From assembly GCF_000004195.4 (NCBI RefSeq), contig NC_030677.2:67170222-67234221 (forward strand): DNA of 64,000 bases, in the 5' to 3' direction. Below the pieces are notes generated by a model. The model worked only from the letters and a program-made list of their open reading frames with translations, was not told the origin of the DNA and did not search any database. Each line of letters opens with the position of its first letter. Positions within the stretch are counted from its first letter, which is position 1. This document shows positions 21,801 through 32,621 of the stretch, piece by piece. A program made the position numbers and the translations under genes. The DNA comes from Xenopus tropicalis. Its lineage: Eukaryota > Chordata > Amphibia > Anura > Pipidae.

Positions 21801-24568
21801 GCAATAACAGGCTGTAGAGAAAATATGGGGCTTTGGATATAAAATTGCAGTTTTGTCCTTGTTGTGTTGTGTCTGTGTTGATTTAAAGCAGCAGTTTCAA
21901 AGGCTTCTCAGTGAACAAATCTATTGTAACCATTACCATGTACAGCAGCCAAAGGCACGTGAATTCCTAAGAGGTGAAAAGTGAATCAATATATAAAAGA
22001 TATAAATGCAGGATGTGCATTGGAAATATGGTGAAAGGCATGTAACCGAGCTTTGGGGATCGGCAACCGGTATGGCAGCATTGGAAGTAACTTACTTTGG
22101 TCTGGAAGGCTGCATGACCACGGCACAAGAATGGACTGCCGCAAGCAACCTTCAGGATTCTGGCCTCCTTCTCTATCATGTCCTTCTCCTCATCCTTAGG
22201 TGTCTTCCTGATGACTTTTACAGCCACGCGATCTTTCTTCGTGGTTATGGAAGCCAAAAAAACCTAAAAAAAAATACAAAGTTAATTATTTAATTCATTT
22301 ATTAAAGGTTCTGTGCACATTAACATGCATGCAAGTTGCAAAATACTGGGCCTTGATTCGCACAGAGTAATGAAGTATACAAAGCATGGCACCATAAGAA
22401 TTAGCACTGCAGATGGTAATAAAATTAGCTTTTGTTGTGCCTTGCTGTTGGCTTGTTGTCCACAAAACCCTGGCACAGCAAACCACCCATCCAGAAAAGT
22501 AACCAGAAAACTTCAGTTCAGAAAACTGCAATTCTTTCAAAAATAACACCTGTTGTGACGAATATAATTTGGCAGAAGGAGCTTGAATTATTATATGACT
22601 GGTCCCATGAGCATCTTACTTTGCAACTTCCCTTCAGATAATGCCATATAAGTAAGTTTGCTGTGCAATAATATCCTTAAATCCTGTTATAAAGTTAATG
22701 TACAATTACAACCACCCAGCATGGTGCCTGGTCTGATTTTCCTAAAGTTACAGTGACCTGTATTTCTTGCATTCTGCTATTTACTTACTTTGCACTTACT
22801 TTACACAATCAATTCAGAAAACTGAACATATTCTATATATAAGCTATTCTGGACAGGGTTTTCTGGCCTGCCATGGTGTTTTGGAATCTTTCAGCAGACC
22901 CCACTGTAGAAAAATTCCTTCCAACCCTTATTTGATCTGGTCTAAGGAGCATTTGAACCCAAGAAAGGGTTAGCTATCTACCCCAACCCCATTTTTTAAC
23001 CACAATATTAACCGTTTGGAAAAGTTAGTAGACAGGAGCCAGGTGATACAAGAATGGTAAGGAGAAACAAGCTAACCTGATGAGCTGCTCATATATTGTG
23101 CTGCTGTTCATAACATAATAGACACGTTTTTTACCTACCTACTTGTAACTTCAGCCCTAGCCATGCCCCTATTTTCGTTTAGTAAAATTATTATCAATAT
23201 ACAATTTTTCACAATCCCAAATTCCATTTCATACTTCCTCAGTTTTACTGTACATAGAGGTCCCTTTCTATTGAGCACATCACTCACCTTGCCAAACCTG
23301 CCTCGGCCAAGAATCGAGTGGAACTCATAGTTGGTAATAATGTGTTCCGGTAGACGCTCAGCTTGAATGGGCTGTCTCTCCTGGCTTCTTCTTTCTTCTG
23401 GGAGAAAAGGAATCTTATTAACAGCACATTCAGCAAATAACCACCAGTACCACAAGCAACTGAAATGTAAAGTCTCGTTCTATGGTTGGATTACTTGGCC
23501 AGTTTTTCTACACTCTTATCTACACTATTTATTGTTTGAAGATGGTTGGTTGTTATCGTTTGTTTTCTCATCTGCAGTTTAGAATGATAGCATAACTAAG
23601 GTACCAAGTAAAAACAAAGTCTACATATCATTGCTATTTTCACTCAATTTTACACTATTAAAGTGCATGCAAGGGCCATGGGGGGTGGTGTGTATAGATA
23701 CAAATGTTTAGGTCAAAAAATTATATTCCAAATGGTGTTTATATATACTGTATACAGTGAAACCTCAATTTTACATACTCTGATTTTTGCTATTCCTGCA
23801 TTTTACAACAGGTGTTTGTGGCCCCACCATTACTTAATGCATAATACATTTCCCTAATTTTGCATTTTCCTGGATTTTACACCATTTTTTCTGGTCCCTT
23901 GAAAAATGGGTTAACTTTTTAGAGTTAAACATTTTTTTTTTTTTTACAGTAATGTAAATCGGAGGTGGGACAGTATGTTGTGAAAAAGTCCAAAGTTTTC
24001 TTGTGATTTTATTTTAACACCCCTGAGCAGAGGTTTGAATAAGCGACTGAAAATTAAATAATAAATGCTATGAACACAAAATAATAAAAATAAAACATAA
24101 CATAATTAAATTGTAGCCTTACACAGCCTAATACATAGGTTTGTTATTTCTGGTAATGTATCATTCAGAAGGTATAGCAGAGGAGAGAGCTGCTGGTAGC
24201 AAGGACAAATGCTCCTTCTACCCATTTACTAAAGTGTCCCTGTTTTGATTATCTTATCCTCCAAAGTCCCATTTTAATAAAATTTAGATTTTCAGATCAA
24301 ATTTTCCCATATGGTTTGTTTTTCTTGATAAAAACAAAATAGATGGGACCCACATTGCCCCTGTCTAATGGCACAGGTTGCATAAATGATACTATATGTC
24401 AACCCTTGTTCTGCAACTGTTTCATAAATCTAAATAATAATAAACATTTGCTTTCTGGAAAGTACCAGTTCTTTCCTGGCTGTCCAGAAGTTTCATCTTC
24501 TTCCTCCTAATCTCTTCTTCCGTAGTTGTCTCTTGTTGTCTTCTTCTCTTCCTGGAGACAGACTCCAT
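15879..24568 (-). CDS. PKC delta/theta-like catalytic-only Ser/Thr kinase, copy B (9 exons, 370 aa)
   Basis: Coding exons (plus coordinates): 24466-24568, 23288-23397, 22096-22263, 21533-21624, 21136-21198, 20051-20189, 18340-18531, 17310-17438, 15879-15995. All introns are GT-AG and the phases join without a stop. The product should phosphorylate proteins on Ser/Thr. Residues 1-35 are strongly charged and NLS-like (RKRRR, then RRKKMK). Kinase domain: GRGRFGKV loop at 65-72, VAVK Lys87, alpha-C Glu104, MEYAGGGSL hinge, HRDLKPDN at 178-185, DFG at 198-200, APE at 223-225, DWWSLG in exon 7, KRLGVNGNI in exon 8. The tail ends FTFVNPSWQE, like a shortened PKC hydrophobic-motif region. There are no C1 or C2 domains. 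The activation loop reads RGKTGTCWYMAPE, so the usual Thr is Gly214. The ATG context is CCAAACATGG. The 5' leader can extend to an acceptor at 24617, implying an upstream non-coding exon. Confidence 0.88.
19395..19415. repeat. (TA)n microsatellite, kinase intron 6, unit B
   Basis: About 21 bp of pure AT alternation. The same locus is longer in unit C (37 bp) and intermediate in unit D. Confidence 0.9.
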
Positions 24569-24617
24569 GTTTGGGGTGGAGAATATGCTTAAAAGCACTT
24601 TCCTCCACCTGGAATAC

Positions 24618-24770
24618 CTGCAGAAAAAAATGCTTTTGTTGGGGAATCCCAAAAAAGCGCTCTCGAACTCTCCGAAAAGGCAAATCGCACCGAAATCTCT
24701 CTCAAATCGCACGAGCAAAGAAAAGCACTGAGTCTCTCATAAGAAGCTCAACCGCTCTGAAATGACCAGT
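24618..24770 (-). promoter_or_regulatory. Putative 5' end / first non-coding exon region of kinase copy B
   Basis: Upstream of the ATG-containing exon is a TTTTCTGCAG acceptor. Beyond it lies a stretch with CpGs (GCGCTCTCGAACTCTCCG, AATCGCACG) in otherwise CpG-poor DNA. It is conserved in units C (about 41383-41535) and D (about 60715-60867). No TATA box is evident. A transcription start somewhere here is an inference. Confidence 0.25.
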
Positions 24771-25581
24771 ATTGGTAGAGCCCAACTGTCACTTTGCCAG
24801 GCACAATCACAATCACAGCTTTCTGTGTGTATAACAAGGCTGCCATGTAAGCAGCCCAGACCAAAATCAGTAGGAGACTGAGAGTATGTGATAGGCATGT
24901 AGTATGTGAATTTAGAAACCAAATGTAACAAAAGATCCATACACATATTCTAAACTATCCCTATGCCAGAAATGTAAATAGCTTTATTTCAAATGCACTG
25001 TATTCTGCAACATAGAGATATTGGCATTAGCATTGCCGAATCAGGTCATGTGCCGTTAAATTGTCATATAAGAAACTCAATAACCAGATAAATATATGTG
25101 TAATGCAATAATAATACACTGGTATTTGGTCATTTAAAAATCACTAGTTGAAGATCCTCTCAACATGTTCTGTAAGACATTGATGAGTCACCTATTTTTT
25201 AGCAGAAACCACTTTTAAAGGAATAATATTTGCTCCAGTACAATTGCAAATAAACTGTCACTAAAATAAAAATGTCCTGCACAGTCCTGTCATGTCTTTT
25301 CTGCAATAACTGCATCACAGAAAAAAACAGCAAACCAGGAGAAACATTGCATAGAGATGACCCATAACTCCTTCTGTCCAAGCTTGGTTCCTGATATAGG
25401 AAATGGTCTGGGATTAAGGCACTGACATGGGGATGCAACTGGCCTTCCCGGTGTTAGGGCCAGGAACATTATCACCAAGCCCCTTTTTTTAAGTTTTAAA
25501 GGGGTTGTATGATGGGGACCCATTCTATATCAGTTAGAGACACTAAGAAACTAGATCATGTACATGGTTATGATAAATATA
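24771..25581. other. 5' flank of kinase unit B
   Basis: AT-rich sequence shared with 41.54-42.30 kb and 60.87-61.67 kb. Open frames on the minus strand recur in the other units, but frame-changing indels between units argue against coding. Confidence 0.5.
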
Positions 25582-25824
25582 CAGGTATGGGATCCGTTAT
25601 CCGGAAACCCGATATCCAGAAAGCTCCGAATTACGGAAAGCCTGTCTCCCATTGACTCCATTTTAATCAAATAATTCAGATTTTTAAAATTGATTTCCTT
25701 TTTCTCTGTAAAAATAAAACAGTACCTTGTACTTGATCCCAACTAAGTTATAATGAATCCTTATTGGATGCAAAATAATACTATTGGGTTTAATTAATGT
25801 TTTATTGATTTTTTAGTAGACTAA
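25582..25824. mobile_element. CAGGTATGGG-type MITE, truncated
   Basis: Same left end and interior as the complete 61669-62002 element in unit D (CAGGTATGGGATCCGTTATC start). It is cut off after AGTAGACTAAGG and joined to a different MITE. Confidence 0.75.
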
Positions 25825-26036
25825 GGGGCTGATTTACTAACCCACGAATCCGACCCGAATTGGAAAAGTTCCGACTTGAAAACGAACATTTTGCGACTTT
25901 TTCGTATGTTTTGCGATTTTTTCGGATTCTTTACGAATTTTTCGTTACCAATACGATTTTTGCGTAAAAACGCGAGTTTTTCGTATCCATTACGAAAGTT
26001 GCGTAAAAAGTTGCGCATTTTTCGTAGCGTTAAAAC
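25825..26036. mobile_element. Left arm of a GGGGCTGATTTACTAA hairpin MITE (half element)
   Basis: Matches the left arm of the complete hairpin at 51672-52118 and stops near that element's axis of symmetry (GCGTTAAAACTTA), where it joins a T2-type MITE. It marks the rearranged B/C junction. Confidence 0.75.
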
Positions 26037-26411
26037 TTAACACAGGATTTCTTGTCTCCTTCTCTGTAAATTCCTGTGCTAGAGACACGCAGCTCTCTCC
26101 TCTCCTGCTTCCCCACCCTCGAGAATGCTAAGAACTCCCTCCCTTCCCCATAGGAATGTGTGATCTGAGCCAATCAGCAGGAAGCTTCCTCATAGTCTTA
26201 CAAACTGTGCATGTACAGGGGTCTTGCTCTTGGTGCAGGAGCGAGGCATTATGGGAATTTTCTTTACACAGCTCAGCATTTTTTTTTTCTATGAGGTTTC
26301 TGATCATCTGAACAGGAGAAATATGGGGCGACATAAGGGCACTATTGAGAGAACTGAAGGTATGTCTGCAGCTTGAGATTAACTCTTTATTAGCCTTTCC
26401 TTCTCCTTTAA
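26037..26411. mobile_element. T2-type MITE, right portion only
   Basis: Same as the right three-quarters of 44773-45254, ending CCTTTCCTTCTCCTTTAA (TTAA at 26408-26411). The left end is missing. Confidence 0.7.
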
Positions 26412-27699
26412 GCAGGAATCACTTTTAAGGGCATAATATTTGCTCGTGCACAATAGTAAATAGTCCAGCACATAGTTCTCTTATAGAAGTCGTCTTTGGA
26501 TCAGCTGCTTCACAGTAAAAACAGAGCAGCAGGGGAAACATTACATACAGCTGTTCCATAGCTCCATCTATCCAAAAATGGTACATTTTAGTTTCATAGC
26601 AAAAGACAATTAGGGTCATATTAAGGGTACTAAAAAACATTTAAACATAAAATGGATTTATGCAATTAGGATTACGTAGAACTAAATTTTTATTACCTTT
26701 GAGAAAAATAAAATCATTTAAAAAAATTAGTGATTTGCTTAAAATGATCTCCAAGGAACATGGCCTTCCTGTAATTTTGAGCTTTTTGGGTATCGTGTTT
26801 TCAGAGAAGAGATCCTATACTATATATTATACATATATTATATATGTTTTTTCTTCAATAACTTGTGGATGAAATTTGCCTTTAATTCTGTAGCTTACTT
26901 TACCAATCAGGCTGCACTTCCCACACTAACTGGTCTGTATTTCTTAAATAGAGCGCTCCCTGACACCTGGCAACGTCTCAGTCACAATAAAGTAAAAAAT
27001 CTGGAGCTGCACACACCAATAGTGATGCAGGTGATTTATTCAGCCATTTACAATATTTACTTATTCAGGGGTCTTCACCTCCCTTTGTCGGGGATTTGCT
27101 ACATGATTTCACGTAGCAGGGGCGCAAGGAGATGCAGGAACTAGGCCCAAACTCCACTTTTCAACATATTGCCCTGTTTCAACAATAACGTTACAAATGT
27201 GCATTAATGTGTTTTAGAAAAAATACTGCATTATTTTCATTCTGTAGCACTGATGTTTTTAAGGGAAATCGATTCACATATACCTGTATAACTATATAAG
27301 TAATGCCCTTTATAAACATAATGGTGAATAGAAGGGGGTTGAAACCAGTGCACCCAAAACACCTGTATTGAAGGTCAAAGAAACCTTTTCATTAAAAACT
27401 AAAATATATTGTTTGCATAATTTTATTTATAATGTGCCCTGCTAACTTTATAATGATGCAATTCACCAATTCTGGTGTTAATGTGATAGAAAACACAATA
27501 ATTCATGTATTTAGATAAAAATTGGCTGTATAATATACTTTTAATATACTTTGTAGATCTACAAGGTTCCCTTTATGCCCCCCACCTTCCTCTGAACCTG
27601 GTGGTTGTGGTACATTTGTATGCCCCTTTTTTTGTAGTAAAAAATGTGTAATATTATCTAAGAAAAAGGTTGCAAATGTGGCATCTTCAAAAAAAATCT
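26412..27699. other. 3' flank of kinase unit C, proximal part
   Basis: Nearly identical to 45255-46543, and to 10.42-11.37 kb after an indel. Recurrent open frames without domains; no gene seen. Confidence 0.6.
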
Positions 27700-28119
27700 T
27701 TAAAGGGGAAGGAAAGGCAAAGTCACTTGGGGTGCCAAAATGTTAAGCACCCCCAAGTGACTTTAACCGCTTACCTTGTACCCCGGGCTGGTGCCCCTGT
27801 TAGGAGAAAATAGCACCAGCCCGGGGCACCTGGAGCGCAGCGCTTCCTCCTTCCGCCTTCCACTTCCTAAACTGCCGGTGGCCGGGCATGCACAGTAGAG
27901 CGAAAAAGCCGACTTAAATGTTTAAGTTCGGCTTTTCACTCTACTGCGCATGCGCGCGCAGCGAAGCCGGAAGGAGGAAGCGCCGGCAGCTACCCCGGGC
28001 TGGTGCTGTTTTCTCCTGACAGCGGCACCAGCCCGGGTAAAAGGTAGGCGGTTAAAGTCACTTGGGGGTGCCTAACATTTTGGCACCCCCAAGTGACTTT
28101 ACCTTTCTTTTTCCTTTAA
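27700..28119. mobile_element. T2-type MITE (TTAA target), GC-rich nested hairpin, unit C
   Basis: TTAA at both ends (27700-27703 and 28116-28119). Inverted ends are TTAAAGGGGAAGGAAAGG and, on the other strand, TTAAAGGAAAAAGAAAGG, fitting the TTAAAGGRR end described for Xenopus T2 MITEs. The interior repeats as nested inverted segments (AAGTCACTTGGGGGTGCC, CCCCGGGCTGGTG, GGAAGGAGGAAGCG, GAGCGAAAAAGCCGACTTAA). It is absent from the matching place in unit B. Confidence 0.85.
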
Positions 28120-28739
28120 CCTGAAAAAGTAGATAAACTATGATGCTACAGGTGGCTGTAGCTGAGGGGCATTTACCCTGTTCTGCAAAGGGTGGCTGAT
28201 TTATTTAAGAGAAAGTGATCGGACCAGGTAACATGGATTCGTGTTTGAGTGATGAGCTTGATGTAAAAATTGATGTCAATTGAGTGGCAATTTGAATCCT
28301 AGTTTTAACATTTCTAAAAATGATAACATCGTTAATAAATCCCATTAAAATAAACAGAGGAAGTTGGGGTCCCAGAATGGAACAGCTACATACAGCATTT
28401 AAAGCCTTGCTGCTTTGCTTCAATTTTTGTATATCATATGGCCATTTAAGAATTTCACACGGAAGCAGTTGCAGCTACAGTTTCCCCTATTTACTACTAA
28501 TTTTATTAGTGGCCAATTTTTGTAACCACAGAGAGATGTATCTGCTGGTGGAAGTTATCTGCACCAATCTGCACAATTCCCCCGTCCCAAAGGTCACAGC
28601 ATGTAATTATAAAGTCATCCCATGCTTGTTTGATAAATAGGCATATACAGTATATGGTACCTATATGTTAGCAGCATGAAGGTTTATGATATATTGCATT
28701 TGGGTTGAAAAAAAGACAAAGACCATAAAGTACAGACCC
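28120..28739. other. 3' flank of kinase unit C, distal part
   Basis: Shared with 11.38-11.99 kb and 46.97-47.58 kb. No gene recognised. Confidence 0.55.
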
Positions 28740-29005
28740 ACTATATAACTCCCCCAGTGCTCACGCCCTCCCCCACTATGAAGCCTAAAGGGGTGGCCTT
28801 ATTCTCCCTCATTCATGTCCCCTGGCAAGCACCTTTTCTCCAGAGAAAACCCTGACAGTCTTTTCTCATAGTTTGTTTCATCCCCTTTACCAGTTTAGTT
28901 GCACGTCTCTGTACTCTCTCCAGCTCATTAATATCCTTCTTAAGGACTGGAGCCCAAAACCGCACTGCATACTCAAGGTCAGGCCTCACCTCAGGACATC
29001 AGGCA
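28740..29005 (-). mobile_element. CR1-clade LINE fragment (unit C)
   Basis: Paralogous copy of the unit B fragment at 11995-12255, with the same [13 protein letters not shown] signature on the minus strand. It was carried along by the duplication, so it is not an independent insertion. Confidence 0.8.
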
Positions 29006-29181
29006 AGTCATACTTCTATTTTCCCAGCATTTGGCACAGAAATCCTACAATCGTTTTTTTCTAAAATGATAATGTATTGTAATGACACCAAAATTTCAAG
29101 ACAATATTTAACATTTATTTCAAATCTGTCCAGATTTTTTGGAAGTTCTTTGACATAATGGCCCTGCCAGCTGTGTATCTG

Positions 29182-29328
29182 CTATTTGCTGCTGCTAAGG
29201 GCCTTCCAAATTGCCCACTTGCTTCTGCTCTGTGTCTTCTGATTCTTTCTCAGCTGGCTCCAAATGAAGAGTAAAAAATGGTCCTCATCTTCCTCTGCAC
29301 TTTCCTCTGCAGGATTTACATATGCGTC
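29182..29328 (-). other. Candidate alternative terminal exon, kinase unit C
   Basis: Phase-0 frame of 48 codons starting DAYVNPAEESAEEDED after a TTATTACAG acceptor and ending in TAG. It lacks six bases found in unit B (in frame) and reads TGG where unit B has TGA, so its end differs. Confidence 0.3.
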
Positions 29329-32300
29329 CTGTAATAATGTATCAATAAAAAAAGAAGAAATGTCATTGCATTATACAAAACATATATTTTTTTAAGCTCA
29401 AGGTAATTTTATGGAAACTATAAAGTAATTGTACACTATAAAATACATATTCATATATAAGGCCATTTTTAAAGACTTTTTACAATTATGTTAGCAATAT
29501 CGGCTACTACATATGTGCTACACTCTATAATCTACTTACATACTCTAAACTGGTGCTACACTATACATTTTTTAGAATTTTATGAGGTTTTCTAGCTAAA
29601 CGGCAGTGGTTTAGTTCTACTGATATCAAGGCTAGCCCCTGCACTTACGGTATGTCCCTCTTGTCTCACTTCCCTGCTGTTAATGGCAAACATATCTAAC
29701 AGCCATACAGGGAACACTTACATTCTGACTGGAACTACTGCAAATGCTTATAGTTTAACCAGCAGGCTAGTGATGGCATTACAAACGGAAATTAAAAAGA
29801 GGACTTCTCCTGTATAACTAACAGAAGTTCAAGAAGAGTAAATCAGCCTGCTAGTAAACATGCAGGGCTAAAGTGGTGCTACAGCCTGTTCCTAATACAA
29901 ACCTATGTGTAACGTGAAAAGTCTACCATATGTTAGGTTACAATGAAGTTGTAGCGCTGCTAGCAGTTTGAATTAAAAAGAAGCAAAATAAATCTTGTGT
30001 TGACTTTTTCCATAACCGATTTGGTTGGACATTTTGATTAAGACCATACTGTGCAACCACTTTGGAATTAATGGTAAGTCAGGGGGTCAGGTAAACAGAT
30101 TATCCTGCACTCAGAATTGACAGAAGTGAGGGCAGACGTGTGTATGTCAGCTCACATGCTATCCATTCATTTGGCCAGTGGACAATTTAAACAAGTATCA
30201 CCTATCCCTTTACCATAACTGTTACATTAGTTTACCTTGGACAGCTCTGTCACATTTTGAATAAGATCCAACGCCACTGTGCTCCACTGCGCAATCCCTC
30301 ATGGGCAGCAACACCTATAAACATTATAGTAACTTTAATTTAAAGTACACACACAATAATGTATAGATATATTTACAAATATAAAAAGTTATACTCACCA
30401 ACTTCATCCATGTCATTGTGAGCTTCAGGAACATTCCAGCTGGCATCATCCCCTAAACCATCTAGAAGGTCCCCTTCATATTCCCAGAGTTATACTCACC
30501 GACAAACTTCTCCCATGTAAATGTGAGCTCCAGGAACATCCCAGCTGACATCATCCCCTAAAATAGTTTCCCTTCACACTCTTCCCTCCTCCCCAAGCCC
30601 CAGTCCCACTAACAGTGACAATCCTCATCGCCCTAGTTTCCCTAACAACTTTCCACTCTTACCCAGTTTAGAACACTGGAGGGAAAATATAATGGAAAAA
30701 AATATATATTAAGAAAAATGTCAGTAGCTAGATACTTTAAGGTTGGACAAATAAAAAAACCCCCAGGTATTAGGGTTTTTTTTATGACGTTACCATTTGC
30801 TATCACTTTCAGGATGGGGTGATGTAATCTGGTTTGATCAGGAAGTGGGTTGTAGGCAGCTGCATGTATTATCAGTTAGTGTGTCTATTTGTATCTAGCA
30901 AGCAAAAATGCTGGTTGCAGGTCCAGGTAGGTGAAATTAGACCCACTATAGGTGAAAAAAGTTATCCAATGTGGGTTTGAAAGAAATATTACTTGATGTA
31001 CTATAAATAAGATATTAGTAAAAACTACTATTTACTTTGTGGAGTTATAGGAGTATGACAATTTACAGACAATTTATGTTATTGAGGTTGGCTGAATAGC
31101 ACTGGCAAACTATTTATATATCGATTGGGACAGTAGGGCAAAGGGTAATGCAACCACATAAAGCAGGTAAGTAAAACAGGTGTTGATCATACCACAGAAT
31201 CCACAGCATGATCGGGTGACCATGACCTTGGCCCACCCATTCCCTACCCTTTGCCCAATGGTATAAGGGGTAAAGGCTTGCATAGACGTTTCCCCAATTT
31301 CTAAGCATGAAAAGTTTCAAGTGCTTGACTCCCTTTTAGAAATAAGGGGTAATTTCACAATAAACGCTTGCCTAAAGGTTGTCTTACATGTGAGGAGTTT
31401 CAGGTCCTTGACTCCTTTTTCCTACCCCCCTGTATGATTTAGATGATGTCTTAGAATTCTTATGCAAACCACTTAAAATTGCCCCTGATCCCATAGGCTT
31501 ACCAAGGTCATGGTCCCCGTCACAAGTGGAGACAACTGAACAATAGTAAAACTTTTTCAAATAAAAAAAGTGGTACTGTTGGCGTTGGTAAGGTCAGTAA
31601 TGGCAAAGCCAGACATGTCTGCTTGCTCCATCTGACTCTACGGCTACCTGCCTGAACATACCTACCCCTACAAATTTTGATAAATAGTTAACCTGAAACT
31701 ATAAATAAACCATTGCCTGATGACTTTTAGATCCATGGACAGTAAGTTATTTATATTTGTGCTGCTTGTGCTAAAATTTTAAAACTTTGTACAGGGTGTC
31801 TCAAACCCAATTCTGATCGAGTGGCCATGTCCTTGGCCCACCCATTCCCTACCCTATGCCCAGTGGTATAAGGGGTAATACAAAATAAAGGCTTGCATAG
31901 CGATTTCCATATTTACGTATTTTAATATTTAAGTGTGAATACCTTTGTGTCCTTACCTCCCCGTATGCTGTATGCAGTGTCTTATGATTCTTATGCAAGC
32001 CACTTAAAAATTACCCCTTATCCCAAAGGCTTACCAAGGACATGGTCCCTCATCAGAAGTGGGGACAACTGCACAGAAAGTTTAATCAGCAAAAATAGTG
32101 ATTTTTAAATAAGGTGCTGTTTTTGGTGGTAAGGCCAATGATGGTAGAACCAGGTGGACCAGGTAAAGTCTAATGAAAAAGGCAGTGATATCGCTAGATG
32201 GAACAGGTAGGATCAAGCAGGCAGTGATCCCGTCAGTAGGAACAAGCGGCAGCATGGTCTAGAGGGGCAGGCAGTGGTATGGACATGTGTGTAACCATGG

Positions 32301-32621
32301 GGCAAATATCCTTAGTGGTCCAGTCACTTTTGCAGATAGTAGTGGCAGAGATAAAGCCACTTTGTATGGTCATGTGATGTAGACTTTGATGGACACAGAT
32401 AAAAAATGCATTTGAATGATTAAGTGCATCAGGTACCATGCCATGCTAAAGACGGGCTTGAGTAGGTGTTGGTAAATTTCTGGTGAGCAAGTGGACAACT
32501 CAGAGGGTGGTAAGGGCAGACAAAATGGTTGAGAAGCTAGCCAGTGTGCTGAATGACTTAAAGGTGCCAGGTGAATGACCAGCTAGATGTCAGTAGCCAA
32601 GTCGTGGCAGCACATACTTAC

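Noticed and set aside
23757..23930. CAGTGAAACCTCAATTTTAC resembling a pogo/Tigger-type end
   Set aside because: Only one end is suggestive, no inverted partner or TA pair could be fixed, and it is shared by all units.
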